From the NCBI RefSeq assembly GCF_022354825.1, contig NZ_CP031168.1, positions 5,333,501 to 5,397,500 on the forward strand: a DNA stretch of 64,000 nucleotides. Direction: 5' to 3'. This document shows, piece after piece, positions 26,361-34,910 of the stretch; within the stretch, counting starts at the first letter, position 1; the number at the start of each line of letters is the position of its first letter. This DNA is from Paenibacillus sp. H1-7. Lineage in GTDB: Bacteria > Bacillota > Bacilli > Paenibacillales > NBRC-103111. The notes under the pieces were generated by a model. That model did no database searches. It worked only from the letters and a program-made list of their open reading frames with translations, and had not been told where the DNA came from. The translations under genes and the position numbers were made by a program.

Positions 26361-27659
26361 CTACTTATGACTGCCTCCGAGCACTTCTTCGATCGTAACC
26401 GGACGATGCTCCTTAACCGAGCGCCATACGGCTTCGCCTGCAGCCACTGAATAAGCTCCATCTTCTGCGCCGGATAAAATGCGGTACGGGCGCGCAGGAT
26501 CCTCGCCCATGAACAGGTCCTCCAGCAGCAGCGGATCGCCGCCGCCGTGTCCTCCTTCGCGGTGAACCACATGAAACGTTTCTTTGGAACCGAACAGCGG
26601 GAGATAATCGATCGTTTGCACCGGGGTCGGAAACGGAGTTCTGCCCGGCATATGGTATTCCATCGTTTCCAACCGGCCTTTCGTTCCGTTAATGGCCAGA
26701 CGGTACCCTTCGTACGGCAAGGAGAAATTGACCGAATAGCTGAGCAAGGCGCCTTCGTTATACTTAATTGTTGCGGAGTACGTATCCTCGATATTGATTT
26801 GCGAATCGAAGATGCATTGATCCGGGCGATAGTCGGAATACGGGAACGACGATTTGCCCGCTTCCAGCGAACCCAAGTGGTCATCGGGAACACGAATGTT
26901 TTTGCTGCGGGCGTTCCATCGCGAGTAATAGGTACAATCCGCAGTGTACTCACAGGTGCTGCAGAACCTGCCGTCTTCCTTCTTCGGGTTCAGCTCTCCT
27001 TCGGCGCCGTAGTAGTTCAGCGCTCCGTAGGCGAATACCTCCACCGGCTTCTGCCCGATCCACCAGTTCACCAAATCGAAGTGATGGGTACATTTGTGGA
27101 TGGACAATCCGCCGGACAGCTCGCGAACCCTATTCCAACGCTTGAAGTAGCTGGAGCCATGGTACGTATCCAAATACCAGTTCAGATCGATCGACGTAAT
27201 CCGGCCCAGCTTCCCTTCCAGCACCAGCTCCTTGATTCTGGTATGGATCGGCGCGTACCGGTAATTGAACGTTACAGTGACGCTTCCTTTGCTTTCCTTC
27301 TCCGCCTCCATCACGCGCCGGCTATCTTCGCCTGTCGTGACCATAGGCTTCTCTGTAATAACATCCAGATCACGACGCAGCGCGGCTATCAAATATTGCG
27401 CGTGCGTGTCGTCGCGGCCCGCTACGATAATGACGTCCGGACGCGTTTCATCCACCATCCGGTCGAATTCGTGTTCATTATAAGTTTTCACATCCGCATT
27501 CTCGGGAAAACGAGTGCGATACAGCTCGAAGCGCATCGGATCCCGGTCCAGCAAGCCTACAAGCTCGCATGTGCCCGCGAATGTGGACAAGATCGGCTTG
27601 GCGAACATCCCGAGCGCTCTGCCGCTTACTCCACAGATTGCATATCTTTTCTTCTTCAT
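26361..27659 (-). CDS. Gfo/Idh/MocA family oxidoreductase
   Basis: A 432-residue NAD(P)-dependent sugar oxidoreductase. The Rossmann domain starts A-I-C-G-V-S-G-R-A-L-G-M-F. The E-K-P motif is in DVITEKPMVTT (the Lys is catalytic in the family) and GLSIHKCTHHFDLVNWW supplies the active-site His/Asp. An insert FCSTCEYTADC contains three Cys that could form a small metal site. The start at 27659 has AAGGACGG upstream; a longer reading from 27719 lacks one. It follows the binding protein gene across a hairpin. Role: oxidation, reduction or epimerisation of a sugar released by the operon, possibly an apiose dehydrogenase, but that is only inference. Confidence 0.88.
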   Translation of the reverse strand: MKKKRYAICGVSGRALGMFAKPILSTFAGTCELVGLLDRDPMRFELYRTRFPENADVKTYNEHEFDRMVDETRPDVIIVAGRDDTHAQYLIAALRRDLDVITEKPMVTTGEDSRRVMEAEKESKGSVTVTFNYRYAPIHTRIKELVLEGKLGRITSIDLNWYLDTYHGSSYFKRWNRVRELSGGLSIHKCTHHFDLVNWWIGQKPVEVFAYGALNYYGAEGELNPKKEDGRFCSTCEYTADCTYYSRWNARSKNIRVPDDHLGSLEAGKSSFPYSDYRPDQCIFDSQINIEDTYSATIKYNEGALLSYSVNFSLPYEGYRLAINGTKGRLETMEYHMPGRTPFPTPVQTIDYLPLFGSKETFHVVHREGGHGGGDPLLLEDLFMGEDPARPYRILSGAEDGAYSVAAGEAVWRSVKEHRPVTIEEVLGGSHK

Positions 27660-27720
27660 CGTACCGTCCTTTCTTACGCTATCTTCTAGATGCGCACCGG
27701 AATGAGCAGCAGGCGCCATC

Positions 27721-27741
27721 GCCGGAGAAATATTCTCCGGC
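27721..27741. repeat. Intercistronic hairpin between binding protein and oxidoreductase genes
   Basis: GCCGGAGAA-ATA-TTCTCCGGC is a perfect 9-bp inverted repeat just after the stop of the binding protein gene. There is no T tract on the minus strand, so it is probably a 3' mRNA-stabilising or partial-termination structure that keeps binding protein levels higher than those of the following genes. Confidence 0.6.
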
Positions 27742-27764
27742 AGGTCACCTGCTAGCTTGTCCCG

Positions 27765-29303
27765 CTATTTTTTTACTTTGGCATACCAGTCCTGAACACG
27801 CTTGGTAACTGTTTCACCACCGGATTTGTTCCAACGGTCTACGAATTCGTCGAACTTCTCCAGCGGCCAGTCGCCGATAACGATTTTGGTTACGTATTCC
27901 TGGAAAAGCTTGTGCGATTGAATATCCGGGAAGCCTTCATATACGGTGTTCGGCAGGCCGTCTCCTGCGATACGGCGAGCATCCGCCGTGTTCACGACAA
28001 ACATATCCGACACCATTTTTTGCATATTTTCAGGAACCGTTTCCTTAATACGGATGTCCATATCCTCTTTCGTCGTCAGATTGCGCATGCCGAGCGCAAG
28101 CGGACGGCTGTCCTCCGGCGGAAGGAGCACCTTCTTGCCGTTTTCCACCTTATGCTGCAAGCCTTCGATACCGAAGCGGACAAATTCGTCGTTATTTGTA
28201 TCATAGAAAAAGTCCAAGAGCTTCAGGGACGCTTCCGCTTTGTCTTTGGCCGCCAGCGGGATAATCCATTCCGGCTCGCCCATGCTTTTCTGAGTAACGA
28301 AGCCTTGGAAGCCCTCGACCTTCGGCATCGGCATTCCCACGATATACGCATCCGGCGCACCCTTCAGCATCGCGTTATAACGGTCGCGCACGTTGGCAGG
28401 CAGATGATACCAGCTGCCGACCAGGTTGTTGTTGATTTTGGCCTGCCACACATCGCCCTTGTTCAAGAAGGTTTCGTTGTCCAGCAGCTTCTCTTTGTAA
28501 AGGTCGCGAATATAAGCAATGGCTGCCTTCATATTCTTGGTCACGCCGGCATATTGAATTTTGCCTTCATAGATGTCCCATTCAGGGCTTCCTTCCCACA
28601 TCGCGACACCATACATGCCGAAGAGATGATCCATCCATTTGCCGAATTCCCGTCCCGAGGTCGGAAGCTCGTCCTTCTGCCCGTTGCCGTTCGGGTCCTT
28701 GTCGCGGAATGCCCGCAGAACCTCCTTGTACTCCTCCGCCGTCTTCGGCATTGGAAGTCCGACCTTGTCCAGCCAATCCTTGCGGATCATCGGTGCCCGT
28801 TCAGGAACTAGGAACACCTTCGGCACATAATAGATATGTCCGTCAGCCGAAGCCGAGCGCACAATGTCCCATGCTTCCTTAGGAATGTTCTTCCACACGT
28901 TCGGAGCGTATTTCGGTAGCAAATCATCCAGCGGCAGCGCTCCGCCTTGTTGAATCAGCGTTTGCTCGATGCCCCCGATCGGACGGAGTATATCCGGCAT
29001 GTCGTCCGACGCGATCAGCAGATTGAGGTATTCCGTCGGTTCCGAGCCTGGAGGCGTTGTTATCAATTGATATTCCACACCTGTCTTCTCGGCGACATAC
29101 TTCACGTGAGCGTTATTGCTGTCCGGAATGGATCCGACGCCCATATGGCTTTTGAACACTTTGACTTGAACGGATTTTCCGTCCTTACCGTTAGAACCGG
29201 ATTTATTCTCCCCTGCGCTGGAGCATCCGCTGAGTGCGGCAGTTGCGGCAAGCGCGATTAATGCCGACCATGTCGTCGTTTTTCTAAGCATCTGTTTCGA
29301 CAT
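27765..29303 (-). CDS. ABC transporter binding lipoprotein (LplA/YtcQ type)
   Basis: A 512-residue solute-binding lipoprotein: K-R at the start of the signal, hydrophobic core, lipobox A-L-S-G-C with Cys27, a Ser/Gly/Lys linker, then the large family 1 fold typical of LplA/YtcQ proteins (S-D-D-M-P-D-I-L; Y-Y-V-P-K-V-F; R-K-D-W-L-D-K-V-G-L-P-M-P-K-T-A-E-E-Y). It lies after two permease genes (gap 75 bases). In B. subtilis the YteP-YtcP-YtcQ set imports unsaturated rhamnogalacturonan/galacturonan oligosaccharides together with yteR, and the same set occurs here beside GH105. GGGAGGA precedes the ATG. Confidence 0.93.
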   Translation of the reverse strand: MSKQMLRKTTTWSALIALAATAALSGCSSAGENKSGSNGKDGKSVQVKVFKSHMGVGSIPDSNNAHVKYVAEKTGVEYQLITTPPGSEPTEYLNLLIASDDMPDILRPIGGIEQTLIQQGGALPLDDLLPKYAPNVWKNIPKEAWDIVRSASADGHIYYVPKVFLVPERAPMIRKDWLDKVGLPMPKTAEEYKEVLRAFRDKDPNGNGQKDELPTSGREFGKWMDHLFGMYGVAMWEGSPEWDIYEGKIQYAGVTKNMKAAIAYIRDLYKEKLLDNETFLNKGDVWQAKINNNLVGSWYHLPANVRDRYNAMLKGAPDAYIVGMPMPKVEGFQGFVTQKSMGEPEWIIPLAAKDKAEASLKLLDFFYDTNNDEFVRFGIEGLQHKVENGKKVLLPPEDSRPLALGMRNLTTKEDMDIRIKETVPENMQKMVSDMFVVNTADARRIAGDGLPNTVYEGFPDIQSHKLFQEYVTKIVIGDWPLEKFDEFVDRWNKSGGETVTKRVQDWYAKVKK

Positions 29304-29378
29304 GCTGTTTGTTCCTCCCTTTTAATAAATGAAATGATCTCTATATCAAGCTGAACATGGAGCTTAATACCATAGGCG

Positions 29379-30254
29379 TTATTCTTTCAGCGAGCCTAGC
29401 ATGGAGCCTTTTACGAAATACTTTTGCAAATAAGGATACACCAAAACGATAGGAATAGTTGCAAAAAGTATCGTTGCCGCCTTCAAAGTCGTCGTATTGA
29501 AATCGTAGTCGCCCAAGAACATGTTGACGGCTGCCAGCTCCTCCGGCGATTGCAAATAAGCTCGAAGCTTAACCTGAAGCGGCCATAAATCCGGATTGCG
29601 GATAAACAATACGGCGCGCTGGAATGAATTCCAGTACCCTACGGCATAGAACAAGCTGACCGTTGCCAGAACGGGCTTGGAGAGCGGCAGGAAGATGCGG
29701 AACAGCACACCCGCGTCGTTACATCCGTCGATTCGGGCCGAGTCGTACAGCTCCGCCGGCAGCCCCATAAAGAAGGTTCGGATGATAATCATATTGAAGG
29801 TCCCGATCAATCCGGGAAGAATCAAAGCCCAGAGCGAATTCATAAGCCCCATCTCCCGAACCGTCAAGAAGAACGGAATGAGCGGCGCATTGAAAATCAT
29901 GGTGACGATAATCCCCAGCATAATCGGCTTGCGAACAAGAAATTCCTTATGGGCTAACGGATACGCCATAAGCACCGAGAACAGCATGCTGAGCAGCGTA
30001 CCTAAGACCGTAATGTACACAGTGATGCCGAAGGAGCCCCACAGCCCTTTATTTTGCAAAATATGCGTCCACGATGCCGTCGTAAAGTCTACGGGAAGCA
30101 GAAACACCTCCTTGGAGTCTGCGGCAATGGGCGAGCTAAAGGATACGGCAAGCAGATGAACCAAGGGCAGCAGCATCGTAGCGGCAGCCGCCGCGAGAAG
30201 CAAGTAATTGATTACCTGGAATATTTTTTCCCCTAACGTTTGTTTCATTACCAT
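29379..30254 (-). CDS. Carbohydrate ABC permease (LplC/YtcP type)
   Basis: A 291-residue inner membrane permease with six predicted membrane segments. The EAA cytoplasmic loop is visible as AELYDSARIDGCNDAGVLFRIFLPLSKPV, with the conserved G at the ATPase-contact position. It pairs with the permease before it (7-base overlap) and with the binding protein after it. ATP hydrolysis must come from an ATPase encoded elsewhere. The second ATG (two codons in) is an equally possible start. Confidence 0.93.
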   Translation of the reverse strand: MVMKQTLGEKIFQVINYLLLAAAAATMLLPLVHLLAVSFSSPIAADSKEVFLLPVDFTTASWTHILQNKGLWGSFGITVYITVLGTLLSMLFSVLMAYPLAHKEFLVRKPIMLGIIVTMIFNAPLIPFFLTVREMGLMNSLWALILPGLIGTFNMIIIRTFFMGLPAELYDSARIDGCNDAGVLFRIFLPLSKPVLATVSLFYAVGYWNSFQRAVLFIRNPDLWPLQVKLRAYLQSPEELAAVNMFLGDYDFNTTTLKAATILFATIPIVLVYPYLQKYFVKGSMLGSLKE

Positions 30255-31219
30255 AACCCCTGTTCTGTTTTTCGTGCCATCCGGTTAAAAATCCACAGCA
30301 GCGTAAAACCGATGACGGATTGGAATAATCCGATGGCCGTCGTCACACTGTATTGTCCCTGCAGAACCCCTGCACGGTAAACATACGTTTCAATAATGTC
30401 GCCGACGGAATAGGTCATTGGCGTTAACAGGTTATAAATCTGGTCGAAGCCGAGCTCCAGGAAGTTACCTATATTCAATAAGAACAGTACGAGAATCGTC
30501 GGGAACATAACCGGAAGCGTAATATGAATCGTCTGCTTCCACCGGTTGGCACCGTCCATAACCGCGGCTTCGTACAAATTCGGATTAATTCCCGCAATCG
30601 CCGCAAGATAAATGATCGTTCCCCAGCCGATTTCCTTCCAAATGCTGGATATGACGACAATGGTACGAAAATACGCTTGCTCCTGCATGAACAAAATCGG
30701 TTCGAGGCCGAACCAGCCGCGGACCATATTGGCCACGCCTTGGGTGGAGAGAAGCTCGAATACGATACCTCCGACGACTACCCAAGACAGAAAGTGCGGC
30801 AGGTAGAACAAGCTTTGAATGACCCGCTTGGCGAGCATAATTCTTAATTCATTTAATAGAAGAGCGAGAATGATCGGTGCCGGAAAACCGAATACCAGCT
30901 GATAGAGCGCGATCATCGCCGTGTTTCTCAACACGTGGTAGAAATCCTGATAAGTAAAAATAAACCTAAAATTGTCTAAACCGACCCAAGCGCTACCCGT
31001 AATTCCTTTAAATATTTGATAGTTTTGGAATGCGATTACGCTTCCGGCCAAAGGCACGTATTTAAACACTAGGTAGAACAGCACGCCGGGAAGAACCATC
31101 AAATATAGCATCCAATGTCTTTTCACATTCGTCAGGTATAGGTTCACATAGGAGTGTAATTTCCCTGCCGGCGCTTTGGTGGATTCTGTCATTTTTCGGT
31201 TGTATACTTCTGCCACCAC
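30248..31219 (-). CDS. Carbohydrate ABC permease (LplB/YteP type)
   Basis: A permease of about 323 residues: first membrane segment W-M-L-Y-L-M-V-L-P-G-V-L-F-Y-L-V-F, then V-P-L-A-G-S-V-I-A-F-Q-N-Y, and the EAA loop PNLYEAAVMDGANRWKQTIHITLP. The start is placed at GTG 31219, six bases after AAGGAGG; neighbouring GTGs at 31222 and 31216 are alternatives. The longer reading from 31408 adds a tail unlike permeases and has no ribosome site. It is the first gene of the long operon running to 17367 and is divergent from the LacI regulator. Confidence 0.9.
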   Translation of the reverse strand: MVAEVYNRKMTESTKAPAGKLHSYVNLYLTNVKRHWMLYLMVLPGVLFYLVFKYVPLAGSVIAFQNYQIFKGITGSAWVGLDNFRFIFTYQDFYHVLRNTAMIALYQLVFGFPAPIILALLLNELRIMLAKRVIQSLFYLPHFLSWVVVGGIVFELLSTQGVANMVRGWFGLEPILFMQEQAYFRTIVVISSIWKEIGWGTIIYLAAIAGINPNLYEAAVMDGANRWKQTIHITLPVMFPTILVLFLLNIGNFLELGFDQIYNLLTPMTYSVGDIIETYVYRAGVLQGQYSVTTAIGLFQSVIGFTLLWIFNRMARKTEQGLW

Positions 31220-31541
31220 CACAAACCTCCTTCGTTTTTCGTCTCGCTCATCATACCTGTTAAGGTTTAAGACGATCAATCGACCATTCCTCCATCGCAT
31301 GTACAAATACGCTATTTCCACAATTCGAGCGTTATTACAAGGATTGATTGATGCAAAACCTGCCTTATTACTGCATTTTTCGAGTAAATATTGGATCGGT
31401 TTGGCCAACTGGTTGGTTGTTTGGCGGATTGGTTGATTGCTTTTTGTCCATGCTTATAGGGCTGCAGACTGTTCACTTTGCAAAATAAGACTAACTCGAT
31501 CAATATTTTAGTAGTCCCTTAATACTGCTTTTGCTGCATAC

Positions 31542-31574
31542 TAAACCGGGTTTAATACAACTAAACTTTTTTAG
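31542..31574. promoter_or_regulatory. Candidate LacI-family operators
   Basis: TAAACC-G-GGTTTA (31542-31554) is a perfect odd-centred palindrome, the usual shape of a LacI-family operator. CTAAA-CTTT-TTTAG (31561-31574) follows eight bases later. A third pair, TTTAG-TATAATG-TTTAG, wraps the -10 box at 31611-31626. The regulator encoded at 31679 is the natural candidate to bind. Confidence 0.55.
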
Positions 31575-31591
31575 ACACTTAGGATCGTTTC

Positions 31592-31620
31592 TTGTCTAGC
31601 AGATTCTCATTTAGTATAAT
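31592..31620 (+). promoter_or_regulatory. SigA-type promoter of the LacI gene
   Basis: -35 TTGTCT (31592-31597) and a perfect -10 TATAAT (31615-31620) with a 17-base spacer. The promoter lies inside the longest possible reading frame of the LacI gene, which supports the downstream TTG start at 31679. Confidence 0.7.
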
Positions 31621-31678
31621 GTTTAGTGAACTTATCCCGAACGAAAAAATCAGCTACAGCTCAAAGGAGTGCATCCTA

Positions 31679-32713
31679 TTGAAAATAGAGGATATCGCCA
31701 AGCTGGCGAATGTATCCAAATCTGCGGTATCCCTGGCGCTCAACGGCAAACCGGGTATCAGTCCGGAAACCCGGCTCAAAATTATCAATATTGCCAAAGA
31801 AGGCGGCTATATTCCCCGTACCCAGTCCCGGCCCGAAAAAACGGGCGGAACCTCCCAAATTTTACGGTTTGTCGCCTGCACTAATTCCGGAATCGTATCG
31901 GAGCATTATGCGCAGCAGCCATTCTTCATGGAGTTGATTCGATGCTTTGAGGAGCAATGCCGGACGAACGGCTATTCCTTATTGTTTTCCTCCGTGCCTT
32001 CCGATCAGTTAGAGCAGCAGATTGATCAATTGGAGACGGAAAACGAGTCCAACGGCATTATCTTATTAGGTACGAATTTATCTCGAGAACAAATCCGCCT
32101 CATTACGAACATCCAGCCGAATCTGGTTGTACTCGACACCTGCTTCGAAACAGAGCAAACCAATTTCATCGTAATGAACAATCGAATGGGTGCTTATCAA
32201 GCGGCTCAGCATTTATTGGAGCTTGGACATCGGAGGATCGGATATGTACAATCCAGTTACCGGATGTACAATTTCGATAGAAGGAAGCAAGGGTTTCTCG
32301 CCTGCCTGGAGGAGAACGGAGAATCGCTGAAGGACTCCGACGTATTCGCGAGTCCCCCAACGGCCATTACGGCTCAGCCGAGCCTGGTTTCCCTATTCCT
32401 GGAACGCAAGGGCTCCATGCCGACAGCATTATTTTGCGAGTGCGATTATATTGCCATTAGTGTTATCAAATCGCTAGCAGAAGCCGGATTGCGCGTTCCG
32501 GACGACATATCCGTCGTCGGCTTTGACAACATCCATGAATCTGTAGTCATTACTCCGGAATTGACGACGATCCATGTGGAGAAAGAAACCATCGCCGAGA
32601 TGGCCGTCAAGAAGCTGATGAGTATGATCGATAACGGAGATCGCGTAAACATTAAAGCTTTCGTAGATACGCGGCTTGTTGTGCGCAAATCTTCACGAGC
32701 TTTACAGGACTAA
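31679..32713 (+). CDS. LacI-family transcriptional regulator
   Basis: A 344-residue regulator starting at TTG with AAAGGAG nine bases upstream. The N-terminal helix-turn-helix is immediate: K-I-E-D-I-A-K-L-A-N-V-S-K-S-A-V-S-L-A-L-N-G, with the hinge ahead of the periplasmic-binding-like sugar domain (Q-P-F-F-M-E-L-I-R; Y-Q-A-A-Q-H-L-L-E-L-G-H-R-R-I-G-Y; D-D-I-S-V-V-G-F-D-N). It is divergent from the permease operon and probably represses it until an inducer sugar appears. The operators between the two promoters also suggest self-regulation. Confidence 0.93.
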   Translation: MKIEDIAKLANVSKSAVSLALNGKPGISPETRLKIINIAKEGGYIPRTQSRPEKTGGTSQILRFVACTNSGIVSEHYAQQPFFMELIRCFEEQCRTNGYSLLFSSVPSDQLEQQIDQLETENESNGIILLGTNLSREQIRLITNIQPNLVVLDTCFETEQTNFIVMNNRMGAYQAAQHLLELGHRRIGYVQSSYRMYNFDRRKQGFLACLEENGESLKDSDVFASPPTAITAQPSLVSLFLERKGSMPTALFCECDYIAISVIKSLAEAGLRVPDDISVVGFDNIHESVVITPELTTIHVEKETIAEMAVKKLMSMIDNGDRVNIKAFVDTRLVVRKSSRALQD

Positions 32714-32721
32714 TAAACACA

Positions 32722-32767
32722 AACAAGCTGACCTTTGCGATAGAGCAAAGTCAGCTTGTTTTGTTGT
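32722..32767 (+). terminator. Intrinsic terminator after the LacI gene
   Basis: AACAAGCTGACCTTTGC (32722-32738) pairs, with one bulge, with GCAAAGTCAGCTTGTT (32745-32760), then TTGTTG. It lies in the gap between the LacI gene and the convergent esterase gene. Confidence 0.85.
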
Positions 32768-32819
32768 AGGGCATATACTTTATTCCATGGTCAGCCTACT
32801 TAGCATCTATCGTAAACGG

Positions 32820-34835
32820 TCAGCTCGCCGTATGACTCTTCAGCAGCGTGCTGGAATCAAACAACCGTCCTTCTTCTCTGAGCCAACGCTCCGCATCCGG
32901 AAGATCGAAATAACGCAGCATCCCAGGGAGAATGAAGCTGAGCGAGTCTGTTTCATCGTAAAACGGCTCCTTGATCCAGCCTGCAAGGCTGCCCATTGAT
33001 TCGACCAATCGAACGCTCTGGACACGGGAATCCAGTAGAGCCGCGAGCTCCGCATAAATTGCGTAACGTCCGCTTCCGTAAAGCTGGATATCGCTGGAAT
33101 CGACCGTCTTCAGCTCGGATGCCAGCTGAATCGCTCGCAGCACGTCGTAGGTTCTCACGGCAGCCATGCTGTCGCCAAGCCACATCAGCTCGTCGGTATG
33201 CCTATCCATCACGCCGAACCGTTTGAACGGTTTGTCCGTTGGGGAATTCAAGTGCGGCAGCAGCGGTCCGATCCCCGTCGGATTCAATACCATAACGATG
33301 CGGCCGGCAGCGCAGGTTTCTTCAATCCAGGAGCCGTGCGTTTCCAGCTGGCTCGTTCCTCCGTCCCACACGGCGATCGTTACTGGAACTCGTTGTCCGT
33401 GGAGCTGCGAATCGTAAAATTGCAGCGCATGATTCAACAATCCGGGCTGGCTCCACCATATCGTGCGAAGCACCCACATATTGTCCACTTCGCCTCCTCC
33501 CGAAGGCCGGGGGTTCAGGTCGCACTGAGTCCTGTTGTAAAATACGCTCTTTCTCAGCCACGCTAAAGCTCTGCTCTTTCGTTCCTCGCCGGACAACGCT
33601 TCTCTCGCCTTCTCGAAATGCGCAAGCCGTTCCACATTCTCATCAAATACGCTTCTGGCCTGCTCGATTTCCCCGATCACTTGCCCGCTGTGAGTGCACC
33701 ACAGCTGCTCGTTCGGAATGAGCTGGATTTGATCGTCCGCTGAAACGTACTCTTTACCCAGCAAATGCTTGGAAAAAAAGGCCGCGGCAGTCCTGGCGAG
33801 CGGCAGCGTAAATTTGTGCACATTTTCATCCTCGAATAGGCGCAAGTCATCGCTTCGGCCATACATTTCCCAAAAGCTGCGGTTAACGGCCACCGTATGC
33901 CGGGGTCCTTCAATAGGAACGGAGTCGTACGTTGTAGCAAGAACGCATACCGGCCGCGGGGCCATCGCCAGGATGATGTCCTCATGATCGAAGCCATGGG
34001 CGGAGAATCCGGGCCATTTTTGCTCGGCATCCTGCGCTTTCCCTGTGAGCAAAAAGTACGGCCGGTTCATAATAAATCCGCCTGGCGCGGCTGCAGCAAT
34101 CCTCTTGTCGTACATCATAACAAGAGAGGTTTGCGTGCCTCCACCGGAATGTCCGGTCACACCGATACGAGCCGGATCGACTTCAGGCCTTGTGCACAAA
34201 TAATCGATAGCTCGTACGGCATCATGGAGCATATAGCGGGCAAGACTATCTCCGAGAGGCATGCACTGCCTGCCCACATTCTCGTGCTCGGTTACGCTGG
34301 TCATCGGAGCCTGCTTCGTCTCGGGATCGTAATAGCCGAACCGCTCTCCCTGGCCGACTGGATCGAGCGACATGACGACCAAACCGGCGTGAACCAAATA
34401 GTGGCACACGGTCTGGTATTCATCGCAATGCTTCGCCTGCTCGCGATGTCCGCACAGCAGCAGTACAGCGCCTCCCGGCGTAACGAGTGAATCGGGAATA
34501 TAGACGTTGGCTGTCGCATAGACATGAGGTCTTGGCTCGAACAGGACCTTTTCTACCCGAAACCCGTTTCCCGCTACCGTTCCGGTAATCTTGGCGTTTA
34601 ATGGAGTATCGGAGGAGGGCATTCCGCCGATACAACGCTCCAAGCCTTCGCGAATGGCTTGCTGCCGCTGTTCCAAAGTATGCTTATCCTTAATTGCAGC
34701 CCGTGCTTCTTCGCCCTTTCGTGCTGCCTGCATAGCCTGCTCATAGACCCATCTCGGCAGCTGACTCTTTACGTCGAAATGGGCGATGCCTACATTTTCC
34801 AAATTCTCGTACACGTCCGTCATCTCCCTCTTCAT
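32820..34835 (-). CDS. Double-domain alpha/beta-hydrolase (acetyl esterase-like); second domain probably inactive
   Basis: A 671-residue cytoplasmic protein. The first domain has an alpha/beta-hydrolase core: L-L-L-C-G-H-R-E oxyanion region, S-L-D-P-V-G-Q-G-E-R, and the nucleophile elbow GVTGHSGGGTQTS with Ser230, with Asp and His further on (F-E-D-E-N-V-H-K-F). It resembles the acetyl-xylan-esterase/dipeptidyl-hydrolase type proteins found with pectin genes. From about residue 440 a second hydrolase-like fold appears, but its elbow reads LYGSGRYA, so the nucleophile Ser is replaced by Gly. Likely role: removal of acetyl or methyl esters from pectic side chains. It is the last gene of the 37073-32820 run. 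Confidence 0.75.
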   Translation of the reverse strand: MKREMTDVYENLENVGIAHFDVKSQLPRWVYEQAMQAARKGEEARAAIKDKHTLEQRQQAIREGLERCIGGMPSSDTPLNAKITGTVAGNGFRVEKVLFEPRPHVYATANVYIPDSLVTPGGAVLLLCGHREQAKHCDEYQTVCHYLVHAGLVVMSLDPVGQGERFGYYDPETKQAPMTSVTEHENVGRQCMPLGDSLARYMLHDAVRAIDYLCTRPEVDPARIGVTGHSGGGTQTSLVMMYDKRIAAAAPGGFIMNRPYFLLTGKAQDAEQKWPGFSAHGFDHEDIILAMAPRPVCVLATTYDSVPIEGPRHTVAVNRSFWEMYGRSDDLRLFEDENVHKFTLPLARTAAAFFSKHLLGKEYVSADDQIQLIPNEQLWCTHSGQVIGEIEQARSVFDENVERLAHFEKAREALSGEERKSRALAWLRKSVFYNRTQCDLNPRPSGGGEVDNMWVLRTIWWSQPGLLNHALQFYDSQLHGQRVPVTIAVWDGGTSQLETHGSWIEETCAAGRIVMVLNPTGIGPLLPHLNSPTDKPFKRFGVMDRHTDELMWLGDSMAAVRTYDVLRAIQLASELKTVDSSDIQLYGSGRYAIYAELAALLDSRVQSVRLVESMGSLAGWIKEPFYDETDSLSFILPGMLRYFDLPDAERWLREEGRLFDSSTLLKSHTAS

Positions 34836-34910
34836 GCGGCAGATCGCGTCTTGAGCACTCTCTAGCTCCCATCTTGGATGCCTTCGCTCTCCCCCAATTT
34901 CCCGCTTCCT

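Larger units (their letters stand above)
31220..31678. promoter_or_regulatory. Divergent control region between permease operon and LacI gene
   Basis: A 459-base gap with no gene. It holds a likely LacI promoter and three inverted repeats built on ACTAAA/TTTAGT (listed below). The stretch 31230-31500 shows nothing further that I can assign except a weakly biased AT content; the promoter of the minus-strand operon should be here but no clean -35/-10 pair was seen. Confidence 0.5.

Noticed and set aside
26547..27689. A 380-codon plus-strand open frame opposite the oxidoreductase gene
   Set aside because: Antisense shadow of a well-supported Gfo/Idh/MocA gene; no ribosome site, no recognisable motif.
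27912..28811. A 299-codon plus-strand open frame opposite the binding protein gene
   Set aside because: Antisense shadow of a lipoprotein gene with clear signal peptide; the frame has no family features.
31592..31678. N-terminal extension of the LacI regulator from 31592
   Set aside because: The segment contains the promoter -35 and -10 boxes and is unlike LacI N-termini; TTG 31679 has the ribosome site.
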